A DNA stretch of 64,000 nucleotides, taken from assembly GCA_014706295.1 (NCBI GenBank), contig JACSVZ010000042.1:62001-126000 (forward strand), written 5' to 3'. The notes beneath the pieces were generated by a model. It was not told the origin of the DNA and did no database searches. It saw only the letters and a list, made by a program, of their open reading frames with translations. This DNA comes from Lycocorax pyrrhopterus obiensis. Its lineage: Eukaryota > Chordata > Aves > Passeriformes > Paradisaeidae. The translations under genes and the position numbers were made by a program. Numbering within the stretch: the first letter of the stretch is position 1; each line of letters starts with the position of its first letter. Below, piece after piece: positions 1 through 14,600 of the stretch.

Positions 1-855
1 GTCCCCAAAACCCGAGGCTGTCCCCAAACCCGAGGCTGTCCCCAAACCCAGGATTGTCCCCCAAACCCAGGGCTGTTCCCAAACCTGCGGGGGTGTCCCC
101 CAAACACGAGGGGTGTCCCCATTCCCGGGGCTGTCCCCAAACCCGGGGCTGACCCCAAACCCGAGGCTGTCCCCAAACCCAGGATTGTCCCCCAAACCCG
201 GGGCTGTTCCCAAACCTGAGGGGTGTCCCCCAAACCCAGGATTGTCCCCCAAACCCGAGGGGAGTCCCCCAAACCCAGGGATGCCTCCCAAAACAAGGGT
301 GTCCCCAAACCCTTGGGATGTCCCCTAAACCCGAGGGGTGTCCTCCAAACCCGGGGCTGTTCCCAAACCCGAGGGGTGTCCCCAAACCTGAGGGGATGTC
401 CTCAAACCCAGGATTGTCCCCCAAACCCCGGGCTGTTCCCAAACCCGAGGGGTGTCCCCAAACCCTTGGGATGTCCCCTAAACCCGAGGGGTGTCCTCCA
501 AACCCGGGGCTGTCCCCAAACCCGAGGGGTGTCCCCAAACCTGAGGGGATGTCCTCAAACCCAGGATTGTCCCCCAAACCCGGGGCTGTTCCCAAACCCG
601 AGGGGTGTCCCCAAACCCTTGGGATGTCCCCTAAACCCGAGGGGTGTCCTCCAAACCCGGGGCTGTTCCCAAACCCGAGGGGTGTCCCCAAACCCAAGGG
701 GGTGTCCCCCAAACCCGGCGCTGTCCCCAAACCCGAGGGGTGTCCCCGAACCCGCAGGGTGTCCCCAAACCCGAGGGGTGTCCCCGAACCCACAGGGTGT
801 CCCCGAACCCGCAGGGTGTCCCCAAACCCGAGGGGTGTCCCCAAAGCCCGGCGTG
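1..855. repeat. Minisatellite, ~20-bp unit (FER1L5 intron 14)
   Basis: More than 40 tandem copies of a 19-20 bp unit close to CCCAAACCCGAGGGGTGTCC fill the segment up to about 10 bases from the donor of the last visible FER1L5 exon. The + strand is C-rich, so the sense RNA is G-rich. The long open frames here (proline-rich) are repeat artefacts. The array continues past the left edge. Confidence 0.95.
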
Positions 856-865
856 CCCCACTCAC

Positions 866-4490
<3,625 letters not shown>

Positions 4491-4514
4491 GGCCACGGAG
4501 CGCTGGCACCGGGG

Positions 4515-4915
4515 ACAGAGCTGTCACCAGGGGCTGCCACCAATGGGCCACCCCCTCTGTCACCGGCGATGGCTGTGGAGCTGTCCCCAAGGGGCTGCCA
4601 CCAATGGGCCACCCCAAGGTGCTGCCACCAGTGATGGCTTCAGTGCTGCCACCAAAGGGCTGCCGCCAATGGGCTGTCACTGGTGGTGGCTGCAGGTTTG
4701 TCACCAAGGGGTTGCCACCAATGAGCCACCCCCGAGGTGCTGTCACCGGAGCAATGGCTGCAGGTTTGTCACCAAGGGGGTGCCACCAATGAGCCACCCC
4801 CGAGGTGCTGTCACCAAGGGGCTGCCACCAATGTGCCAGCCCCGAGGTGCTGTCACCGGCTGCAGGTTTCTCACCACGGGGCTGCCACCAGCGTGCCAGC
4901 CCCGGGTGCCACCAC
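4515..4915. repeat. Tandem array of degenerate ~40-60 bp units
   Basis: Repeats of GGGCTGCCACCAATG and GAGGTGCTGTCACC fill the FER1L5-proximal half of the shared promoter interval, starting about 25 bases upstream of the FER1L5 start codon. Confidence 0.85.
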
Positions 4916-5129
4916 CCCTCTGGCGAGCAGCACGGCGGTTGGGTTCCGGTGTTCCAGCGTGCCAACGGCGGGTGGCGGCGCACGGGCTGGCGCGCGGGTG
5001 GCCCTGTCACCAGCCGGTAACACCCCCGTGTCTCCGCCCGGTAACACCCCCGTGTCCCCACGCGGGACGCTCCGTGTCCCCGCGGTCCTGCGGGAGCGAC
5101 CAGGGGGCTGTGCGGGGCTGGATGAGCCT

Positions 5130-5505
5130 CGAGTGTCCCTTCGCGATGGGGACACTCCCCGATCCCCGCGGGTCCCTTCGCACGGGGGCCATTCCCCGAT
5201 CCCCGCGGGTCCCTTCGCACGGGGGCCATTCCCCGATCCCCGCGGGTCCCTTCCCACGGGAGACACTCCCCGATCCCCGCGGGTCCCTTCCCACGGGGGC
5301 CATTCCCCGATCCCCGCGGGTCCCTTCCCACTGGGGACACTCTCCGATCCCCGCGGGTCCCTTCGCACGGCGGCCATTCCCCGATCCCCGCGGGTCCCTT
5401 CGCGATGGGGACACTCCCCGATCCCCGCGGGCCCCTTCCCACGGGGGCCATTCCCCGATCCCCGCGGGTCCCTTCCCATTGGGGACACTCCCCGATCCCC
5501 GCGGG
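5130..5505. repeat. 37-bp minisatellite, ~10 copies, in the promoter interval
   Basis: The unit contains GATCCCCGCGGGTCCCTTC followed by CACGGGGGCCATTCCCC. Copies are well conserved and each carries a CCGCGG palindrome plus several CpGs. The array ends about 100 bp upstream of the KANSL3 start codon. Confidence 0.95.
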
Positions 5506-5610
5506 AGCGCGCCCGGTGCCCTCACGCTGAGGGGAGGCGGGAGCGCGCCCCGCGCACGCGCGCTGAGGGGAGGCCGTGAGGGGTGCGGGGAAGGGGGCGG
5601 GGCTCCCGCC

Positions 5611-8600
5611 ATGTCGCAGCGCGCCGGGGACCGCGACCGCGACCGGGAGCGCGACAGGGAGCGAGAGCGGGAGCTGCAGTGGTCGGCCCGCAGGATGGGC
5701 ACGTCGCTGCTGCTGCAGCTGTCGGCGCACGAGCGCGAGCTGGACCTGGTGTGTCTCGACCACAGCTACGCCAAGCCCTGGAGCGCCCACCCCGACGCCA
5801 GCGCCGCCCGGCCCGCCCGCCTCCTCTTCCTCACCCCGCGGAGGCACCTCGGCAGCGCCCCGTGAGAGCCCGGGCGGCGGGGGAGACAGCGGGGGGCTCG
5901 GAGGGGCGGGGAGGGGGAAACTGGGGGGGTCCTGTGGGGCTGAGGGGGCTGTGAGGGGAGAGTGGGGAGTCCTGTGGGGGTGAGGGAGCTGTGAGGGGAG
6001 AGTGAGGGGGTCCTGTGGGGCTGAGGGGGTTGTGAGGGGAGAGTGGGGGGGTCCTGTGGGGCTGAGGGGGCTGTGAGGGGAGAGTGGGGGGTCCGTGTGG
6101 GGGTGAGGGGGCTATGAGGGGAGAGTGAGGGGGTCCTGTGGGGCTGAGGGGGCTGTGAGGGGAGAGATGGGGGGTCCTGTGGGGGTGAGGGGGCTGTGAG
6201 GGGAGAGTGAGGGGTCCTGTGGGGGTGAGGGGGCTGTGAGGGGGAACGGGAGGGGTCCTGTGGGGCTGGGGGGAGCCATTTGAGGACTGTGGCGGTCCTG
6301 AGGGGCGGGGAGGGACTGTGAGGGTTGGAGGGGGGCTGTGAAGGAGGAGTTGTGGGGTCCTGTGGGGCTGGGAAGGGTCATAAGGGCGAGTGGGGAAGTT
6401 GTGAGGGGGAAATTGGGGGTCCTGAGGGCCTTGGGGGGGTCCTGGTGGGGGAGGGGGTGGTGAAGAGTTTGGGTTTGGGGTGTCCAGAGGTGTCCGGGGG
6501 TCTCGGTTTGGGGTGTTCAGAGGTCTCGGTTTGGGGTGTCCAGAGGGGTCCAGGGGCCATGGTTTGAGGAGTCTTGGAGTTTGGGTCCAGGAGTCTTGGT
6601 TTGGGGCTCTGAGTGTCTCCGTTTTGAGTCTCTAGGGGTCTTGATTTGGTGGTCCAGGATGCTTGGTTTGGGGCTTCAGGGGGTCTTCACTTTGGGGGTC
6701 TAGGATAGGTTTGGTTGGGGTGTCCAAAGCGCTTGGTTTGGTGGTCCAGGGGCTCAGTTTGGGGGCTCCAGGGGCTGCCAGTTCATGGCCCAGGAATCCC
6801 TGGGTCAACCCCACCCTGTGCATCCCTGGGAGCGGTGTCCAAACGCTCCTGGAGCAGCCTTGGGGCCGTGCCCATTCCCTGGGCAGTGCCCAGCACCCTC
6901 CGGGGGAAGAACCTTTTCCCGAAATCCAACCTGACCCTGCCTGGCACAGCTCAGTTGGGTGGGATCGACCAAACCCCCTGGATCCCCCAAACCTCCCATC
7001 CTTGCTCTGACACCCCGTGTCCGTCTCGGTGGCAGGGAGGCCGATGTCCCCATCGACGTGGAGACGGTGACGCCCACGCCGGTGCCGCTCTACGACAACC
7101 AGAAGGCCCGGAGCGTGATGAACGAGTGCGAGCGCCACGTGATGTTCGCCCGCACCGACGCCGACGCACCCCCGCCGCCCGACGACTGGGAGGAGCACGT
7201 CAACAGGTGGGATGGGAACGCCAGGGAATGGGAATCCGGGCTGGGAACGCCAGGGAATGGGAATCTGGGATGGGAATGCCAGAGAATGGGAATCCGGGCT
7301 GGGAATGCCAGGGAGCGGGAATCCGGGCTGAGAATGCCAGGGAACGGGAATCCTGGCTGGGAATGCCAGAGAATGGGAATCTGGGATGGGAATGGCGGGG
7401 AGCGGGAATCCGGGCTGGGAATGCCAGAGAAAGGGAATCCGGGCTGGGAATGCCAGAGAATGGGAGTCCGGGCTGGGAATGCCAGGGAACGGGAATCCGG
7501 GCTGAGAATGCCAGAGAATGGGAATCCGGGCTGAGAATGCCAGAGAATGGGAATCCGGGCTGGGAATGCCAGAGAATGGGAGTCCGGGCTGGGAATGCCA
7601 GGGAATGGGAATCCTGGCTGGGAATGCCAGAGAAAGGGAATCTGGGATGGGAATGGCAGGGAAAGGGAATCCGGGCTGGGAATGCCAGGGAATGGGAATC
7701 CTGGCTGGGAATGCCAGAGAAAGGGAATCCGGGCTGGGAATGCCAGGGAAAGGGAATCCGGGCTGGGAATGCCAGGGAATGGGAATCTGGGATGGGAATG
7801 GCAGGGAACAGGAATCCGGGCTGGGAATGCCAGAGAAAGGGAATCTGGGATGGGAATGCCAGGGAATGGGAATCTGGGATGGGAATGGCAGGGAACAGGA
7901 ATCCGGGCTGGGAATGCCAGAGAAAGGGAATCTGGGATGGGAATGGCAGGAAACAGGAATCCGGGCTGGGAATGCCAGAGAAAGGGAATCCGGGCTGGGA
8001 ATGCCAGAGAAAGGGAGTCCAGGCTGGGAATGCCAGAGAAAGGGAATCTGGGCTGGGAATGCCAGGGAATGGGAATCTGGGATGGGAATGGCAGGGAACA
8101 GGAATTCGGGCTGGGAATGCCAGAGAAAGGGAATCCAGGATGGGAATGGCAGAGAAAGGGAATCCGGGATGGGAGGAGCACATCAACAGGTGGGCTGGGA
8201 ATGCCAGGGAACAGGAATCTGGGCTGGGAGGAGCGCGTCAACAGGTGGGCTGGGAATGGGCTCCAGCCCCTTCCCAGCTCCGTTCCCGTCTCTGGGCACG
8301 CTCCAGCCCCTCAATGTCCTTCCTGTCCTGAGGGGCCAGGACTGACCCCAGCATGGGAGGTGTCCCAGCAGGGCCAGCGCAGGGGGAGATCCGGGGAGTT
8401 GTTGGGTTACACGTGGATCCTCAGCTCAGCTGTATTCCAGCCTCGGAGAAAATGAGGATGTGTGTGAATTCCGGCCTGTGGAACCCTCCAGCCTGAGGCC
8501 TTGATGGAGCCAGGAATGATTTGGTTGTTTTTTGGGTGACTCCTCTGTGTCTGTCCCCGCAGGACGGGCTGGACCATGGCCCAGAACAAGCTGTTCAACA

Positions 8601-11600
8601 AGATCCACAAAGCGCTGCAGTCGGACAGGCTGGCTCGCCTGGCCAACGAAGGGGTGAGAGGGGCTGCTCTCCGTCCTTCCCAGGAAACCCGAGGCGGTCA
8701 GGAGGGAAATTTTGGCCCTTGGGTCATGTAGCCTTAAGGAATAGGCAGCTCTGGGCTTCTCTGAGCCGTGATTTTTGTGGAATCATGGAATATCTTGAGC
8801 TGGAAGGACCCATCAGGATCATCAGTCCAGCTCCTGGCCCTGCACAGACCCTCCAAAATCCCACCCTGGGCATCCCTGGCAGCGCTGTCCAAACGCTCCT
8901 GGAGCAGCCTCGGGGCAGTGCCCATTCCCTGGGCAGCCTGGGCAGGGCCCAGCACCCTCTGGGGGAAGAACCTTTCCCAAAATCCAACCTAAACCTGCCC
9001 TGGCACAGCTCCAGCCATTCCCTGGCTCCTGTCCCTGTCACACAGAGCAGGGATCAGAGCTTCCCCTTGGAAATTTTGGATTGCTGTGAGGGCTCCCCTC
9101 AGCCTCATCCTTCTTGGATAGATGTCCTCACTCCAGATGGCTTTGTCCTCACTTCCCTAAGGATGGGGCTGCACTGCCATGCTTGATCCTCCCCTGAACT
9201 GTTCCTTTGGAAATTCCCGGTTCCCAGGCGTGCAACGAGCCCGTGCTGAGGAGGATCGCGGTGGATAAATGCGCCCGCAGGGTGCGCCAGGCTCTGGCCA
9301 GCGTGAACTGGGACACCAAACTCATCCAGTGGCTTCACACGACTCTGGTGGAGACCCTGAGCCTGCCCGTGCTGGCTGCGTACCTGGACGCCCTGCAGAC
9401 CCTGAAAGGAAAGGTGATAAAAGCAGTGGCAGACTTGGCTGTCACAGGTGACGTTCTCCCTTCACACAGCTGGCAGAGGGAAGAGGCTGGAATTGTTACC
9501 CCGTGTTTTGGGTGCGTTTTCTCAGTGCCCCCTGGCCTCTGCTTGCAGATCCCCACGCTGATCGACAGGATGCTGCTCTCCTCCACGGCCAAGACGGGAG
9601 CAGCAGGGGCTGAGGCGCTGTCCCTGCTGCTCAAGAGACCCTGGGACCCAGCAGTGGGTGTCCTGTCCCACAATAAACCAGTGAGTGCCTCTGGGGGCTT
9701 GTGGGGAGTGACAGTCCCGTGTCAGCTTTGGTCTTCCCCTGCTCTGCCTCTGTCCTCTCCCTGGGCTCTTCTCCCCCTGCTTTAGAGTTGCTCCGTGAAT
9801 GGGAGGATCCACTGGGATCACTGATCCAGCTCCTGGCCCTGCACTGACCCCCAAAATCCCACCCTGGGCATCCCTGGCAGCGCTGTCCAAACGCTCCTGG
9901 AGCAGCCTCAGGGCCGTGCCCATTCCCTGGGCAGCCTGGGCAGTGCCCAGCACCCTCTGGGGGAAGAACCTTTCCCAAAATCCAGCCTGACCCTGCCCTG
10001 GCACAGCTCCAGCCATTCCCTGGCTCCTGTCCCTGTCACACAGAGCAGGGATCAGAGCTGCCCCTCAGAAAGAAGAGAGAGTCCCTTCTGTTGGACGCGT
10101 TCTCCTGGGTATCCTGAGGGAGCTTTGGCTTGGGGAAACAATCACTTAACGAGCTGTGCAAGATCCCTCCCTCTTCCTTGTGGGGCAGGGGGGCCTTTCC
10201 CAGGGAAACTGCTGTTCCTGACACGGCTCCTGTTGAACTTTGCAGAGCAAATTGCCCGGTTCCCCCCTGATCCTCATCGCTTCCTCCGGCCCCGCCAACT
10301 CCATGTTCCCCACGTCCCGACGGCACCGCTTCTGGCAGTCCCAGCTCTCCTGCCTGGGAAAGGTGTGTGGGGCTGGCTCTGTGGGGTTGGGAAAGGTGTG
10401 TGGGGCTGGCTCTGAGGGGTTGGGAAAGGTGTGTGGGGCTGGCTCTGTGGGGTTGGGAAAGGTGTGTGGGGCTGGCTCTGTGGGGTTTGCTCTGAGGGAA
10501 GGACCTGCAGCAGGGCAGGGCTGGGGCTGCTGAGCTTTGTTTCCAGAAACCTTCAGTGCTCCGAAAGCAGCGGCTGGCACCTGCCAGCTGCAGGCACTTT
10601 GCAGGGGATGGAGTTGCCCAAATCTGACATGTTTGGGTGTCCTGGTACTGTGGTTAAGGTTTGGTGAGGGTTCTGGTAGGAGGAGGTTGGAGGAGGGGTG
10701 CTGGAGGTCACTTCAGGCTTCTCCTGGCTCTGGAGCTGCTCACACTCCTCCCAGTGACTGGGGCTGGTACAGGAGCAGAGCTGGTTCTGCTGGGAATCTG
10801 TGGGGAATTCTCCATTCCCTCTGGTTTTAGTGGTTAGAATAGAATCCCATGGGAAAGAAGGAGAGAAAGCACAAGTTCATGCGTGAACTGGGCTCCAGCC
10901 TGTGCTGGTTGTTGCCCTCAGCAGTGTTGGTTGTTCTGGTGCCCTCAGCAGTGTTGGTTGTTCCTGATGCCCTCAGCAGTGTTGGTTGTTCCTGATGATG
11001 CCCCCAGCAGTGTTGGTTGTTCCTGACGATGCCCTCAGCAGTGTTGGTTGTTCCTGATGATGCCCCCAGCAGTGTTGGTTGTTCCTGATGATGCCCTCAG
11101 CAGTGTTGGTTGTTCCTGATGATGCCCTCAGCAGTGTTGGTTGTTCTGGTGCCCTCGGCAGTGTTGGTTGTTCCTGATGATGCCCCCAGCAGTGTTGGTT
11201 GTTCCCGATGCCCTCAGCAGTGTTGGTTGTTCCTGATGATGCCCTCAGCAGTGTTGGTTGTTCCTGATGATGCCCTCGGCAGTGTTGGTTGTTCCCGATG
11301 CCCTCAGCAGTGCCGGTTATTCCCGATGTTCCCTTTCCCACGCAGGTCATTCCCATCGCCACGTCCCTGCTGAACAACGGCAGCGGGGTGGGAGTGCTGC
11401 AGTGCCTGGAGCACATGATCGGCGCCGTCAGGGGCAAGGTGGCTGAGGTGAGGGACAGCAGCAGGTCCCTCTGTGCCCCCTCAAACCCTGCCCCCTGCCC
11501 GGAGGGGCTGTGCCACCCCAGGGCACCGTCCCTTTGTGTGTCCCGATTCTCCAGCCGTGGCTTTTGTCTCCCCCAGATCCACAACCACTTCTCTCACAAG

Positions 11601-14600
11601 CAGATCATCCTGATCGGGTGGAACACGGGTGCCTTGGTGGCCTGTCACGTGAGTGCCCCAGTCCTCGGCCTCCTCGGGGGAGCGCAGGGAGGGTGTGGGT
11701 CTGTTGGAGCAGGTCCAGAGGGAGCCATGGAAATGCTCCCAGGGCTGGAGCCCCTCTGGAGCCAGGCTGGGAGAGCTGGGAATGTTCACCTGGAGAGGAG
11801 AAGGTTCCAGGGAGAGCTCAGAGCCCCTTGCAGGGCCTAAAGGGGATCCAGGAGAGCTGGAGAGGGACTGGGGACAAGGGATGGAGGGACAGCACACAGG
11901 GAATGGCTTCCCACTGGGAAAGGGGAGATTTGGGTGGAATATGGGGAAGGAATTCCTGGCTGTGAGGGTGGAGAGGAGCCGAGATGGAATTCCCAGAGCA
12001 GCCGTGGCTGCTCCATCCCTGGCAGTGCCCAAGGCGAGGCTGGACGGGGCTTGGAGCAGCCTGGGATAGGGGAAGGTGTCCCTGCCCATGGCAGGGGTGG
12101 AATAGGATGGGATTTAAGGTCCTTCCCAGCCCAAACCATCCCAGGGCTCTGTGATTCTCCCAGAGCCCTCTTGGCAGCCTCAGTGCAGAGCTGGATTCGA
12201 GGGACTGTTGGGGTTCTCTCTGTCCCTGTGCTCACTCCAAGGCCCCGCTTTGACCTCTGTGGGCGCGGGCCCTTTGCAATTTGAGTCATTTAATGTTTTT
12301 TAATCACCAAGGTGTTGCTATTAAGGTGTTTCTGTGCCTGGCAGAGCAGCCTTCATTCCCGGGATGTGCTAGGCTCTGGGAATGCTGACTGCTGTCTCCC
12401 TGCCCAGGTTTCAGTGATGGAATATGTCACTGCTGTCGTGTGCCTTGGCTTCCCACTGCTCACCGTGGACGGCCCCAGAGGGGTAAGGACCAGATGGAGC
12501 TGCTTAAAGAACTCTGCTTGTCTTTAAACCTCCCTGGATTGTTTTGTGGGATCGTTCCTGGAAGTCCAGAGACAGCAGGCTGATGTTTTTGGGGAACGTG
12601 TGTGTGATTTCTGTTTGGAGGAGGTGTTGCTGTCGGAGGAGGGACTGTAGCAACCCCGGTGGGGTTCTTGATGCAGCAGCCGCTGTGAGGAGCGCTCTTG
12701 GCTTGTCTCTGCTGTGATGTGGTTTTGCAGCTCCTTCCTGGGGGCCTGAATCCCTGTTATCCGTGTCCTGGTTCCCTGTTTTCCATGGCCTGGCTCCCCA
12801 TTATCCATGTCCTGGTTCCCTGTTTTCCATGGCCTGGCTCCCTCATTATCCATGTCCTGGCTCTATGTTATCCATGTCCTTGTTCCCTGTTATCCATGTC
12901 CGGGATCCTCATTATCCATGGCCTGGCTCCATTATCCATGTCCTGGCTCTATGTTATCCACGTCCTGGTTCCCTGTTATCCGTGTCCTGGATCCTCATTA
13001 TCCATGTTCTGGCTCCATTATCCATGTCCTGGCTCTATGTTATCCATGTCCTGGTTCCCTGTTATCCGTGTCTGGGATCCTCATTATCCATGGCCTGGCT
13101 CCCTCTTATCGGTGTCCTGGCTCCCTGTTATCCGTGTCCTGGCTCCCTGTTATCCATGTCCTGGCTCCCTGTTATCCGTGTCCTGGCTCTGTTATCCATG
13201 TCCTGGCTCCGTTATCCATGTCCTGGCTCCTCATTATCCGTGTCCTGGCTCCGTTATCCACGGCCTGGCTCCGTTATCCATGTCCTGGCTCCCTGTTATC
13301 CATGTCCTGGCTCCATTATCCATATCCAGGCTCCGTTATCCACGGCCTGGCTCCCTGTTTTCCATGTCATTTCCATGGAGCCCAGATTGCTCCTTTATGA
13401 GCCGTGTGTGACTGGACAGGGAATGGTGATGGACACAGTCACGCTCGGAAGTGGCTCGTTCCAAGGGCAGTGGAATTCCCCCTGAAAGGCATTTTCTGGA
13501 GCACGCAGCAGCTCAAGCAGAGCTTCCCTGTGGCCCCAGTAAATCCCATTGGGACTCACCCCTGGAAGCGTCGCTGTCGGCGCTTCCTCAGCCTCATCCC
13601 GGGATTTCGGTGCCATCCCGGCTCAGCCCCGCCGGACTCCGAGCTCCTTGCTCCCAACAGGATGTGGATGACCCCCTCCTGGAGATGAAGACCCCCGTGC
13701 TCTTCGTGATCGGGCAGAACTCCCTGCAGTGCAACATCGAAGCCATGGAGGATTTCCGGGAGAAGATCCGGGCGGATAACAGCATGGTGGTGGTGGGAGG
13801 AGCGGATGACAACCTCAGGTGAGGTGGATTCCCTCCTCCTGGGAATTCTGGGCAGCATCTGAGCCTGCTGGGGACATCAGCCCCAAATTTGGTGCTGGGA
13901 CTGGATGGGAACTGCATGAAAATACCCCAAATTTGGTACTGGGACTAGATGGGAACTGCATGGAAATAACTCAGATTTGGTGCTGGGATTAGGTGGGAAC
14001 TGCATGAAAATACCCCAAAATTGGTGCTGGGACTGAACTGCATGAAAATACCCCAAATTTGGTGCTGGAATTAGGTGGGAACTGCATGAAAATACCCCAA
14101 ATTTGTGTTGGGAGTAACTGTAGGAAAAACCTGTATGGGAATGGGCCTGACTTAAGGCTGGGCCTGTTTTAGGGCTGGACCCAGCAGCACAGAGGAGGTT
14201 TTGGAGCATCACAGGAGTCAGGAATCTCGAGTAGGGAAAACCAGCAAAGGAGAGGAAAGAAAGAAACCTAAAACTCTGAAAAAAGTCAGATTGGCTTTGC
14301 GAAATGCTTTGGGGAGTCCCAAAAGGGATCTTTTCCCTCGATAGGTGAGGAATGATGGGAGCGTGCCCGTGGAAAAGTGGCGATTTCCAGCTGGTTTGGT
14401 TCTTTTTTTCCTTAGGATAAGCAAAGCCAAAAAGAAGTCGGAAGGCCTGACACAGAGCATGGTGGACAGGTGCATCCAGGTAAGCACGGGAACCTTCCCT
14501 CTGCACCTCGAAAAGGAGGAAGAATCTGTGCTGGAATGTCTCGGTGCCCACAGGTGACGGCTGAGATTGGTGGGATTGAAGGGAATCTCCTCCTCCTGAG

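Larger units (their letters stand above)
4491..5610. promoter_or_regulatory. Head-to-head promoter interval, FER1L5 / KANSL3
   Basis: The start codons of FER1L5 (-) and KANSL3 (+) face away from each other 1.12 kb apart, so 5' UTRs and promoters of both must lie here or overlap upstream exons. The KANSL3-proximal 150 bp is CpG-rich, with a GC box (GGGGCGGGG type) near 5593-5602, just before a good start context at 5611. No TATA box is evident. Two tandem arrays occupy most of the rest. Transcription start sites cannot be placed from sequence alone. Confidence 0.6.

Noticed and set aside
7090..8241. 383-codon minus-strand frame (HSQPGFPFP repeats) and + strand counterparts
   Set aside because: Pure translation of the KANSL3 intron 2 minisatellite; no splice or start evidence.
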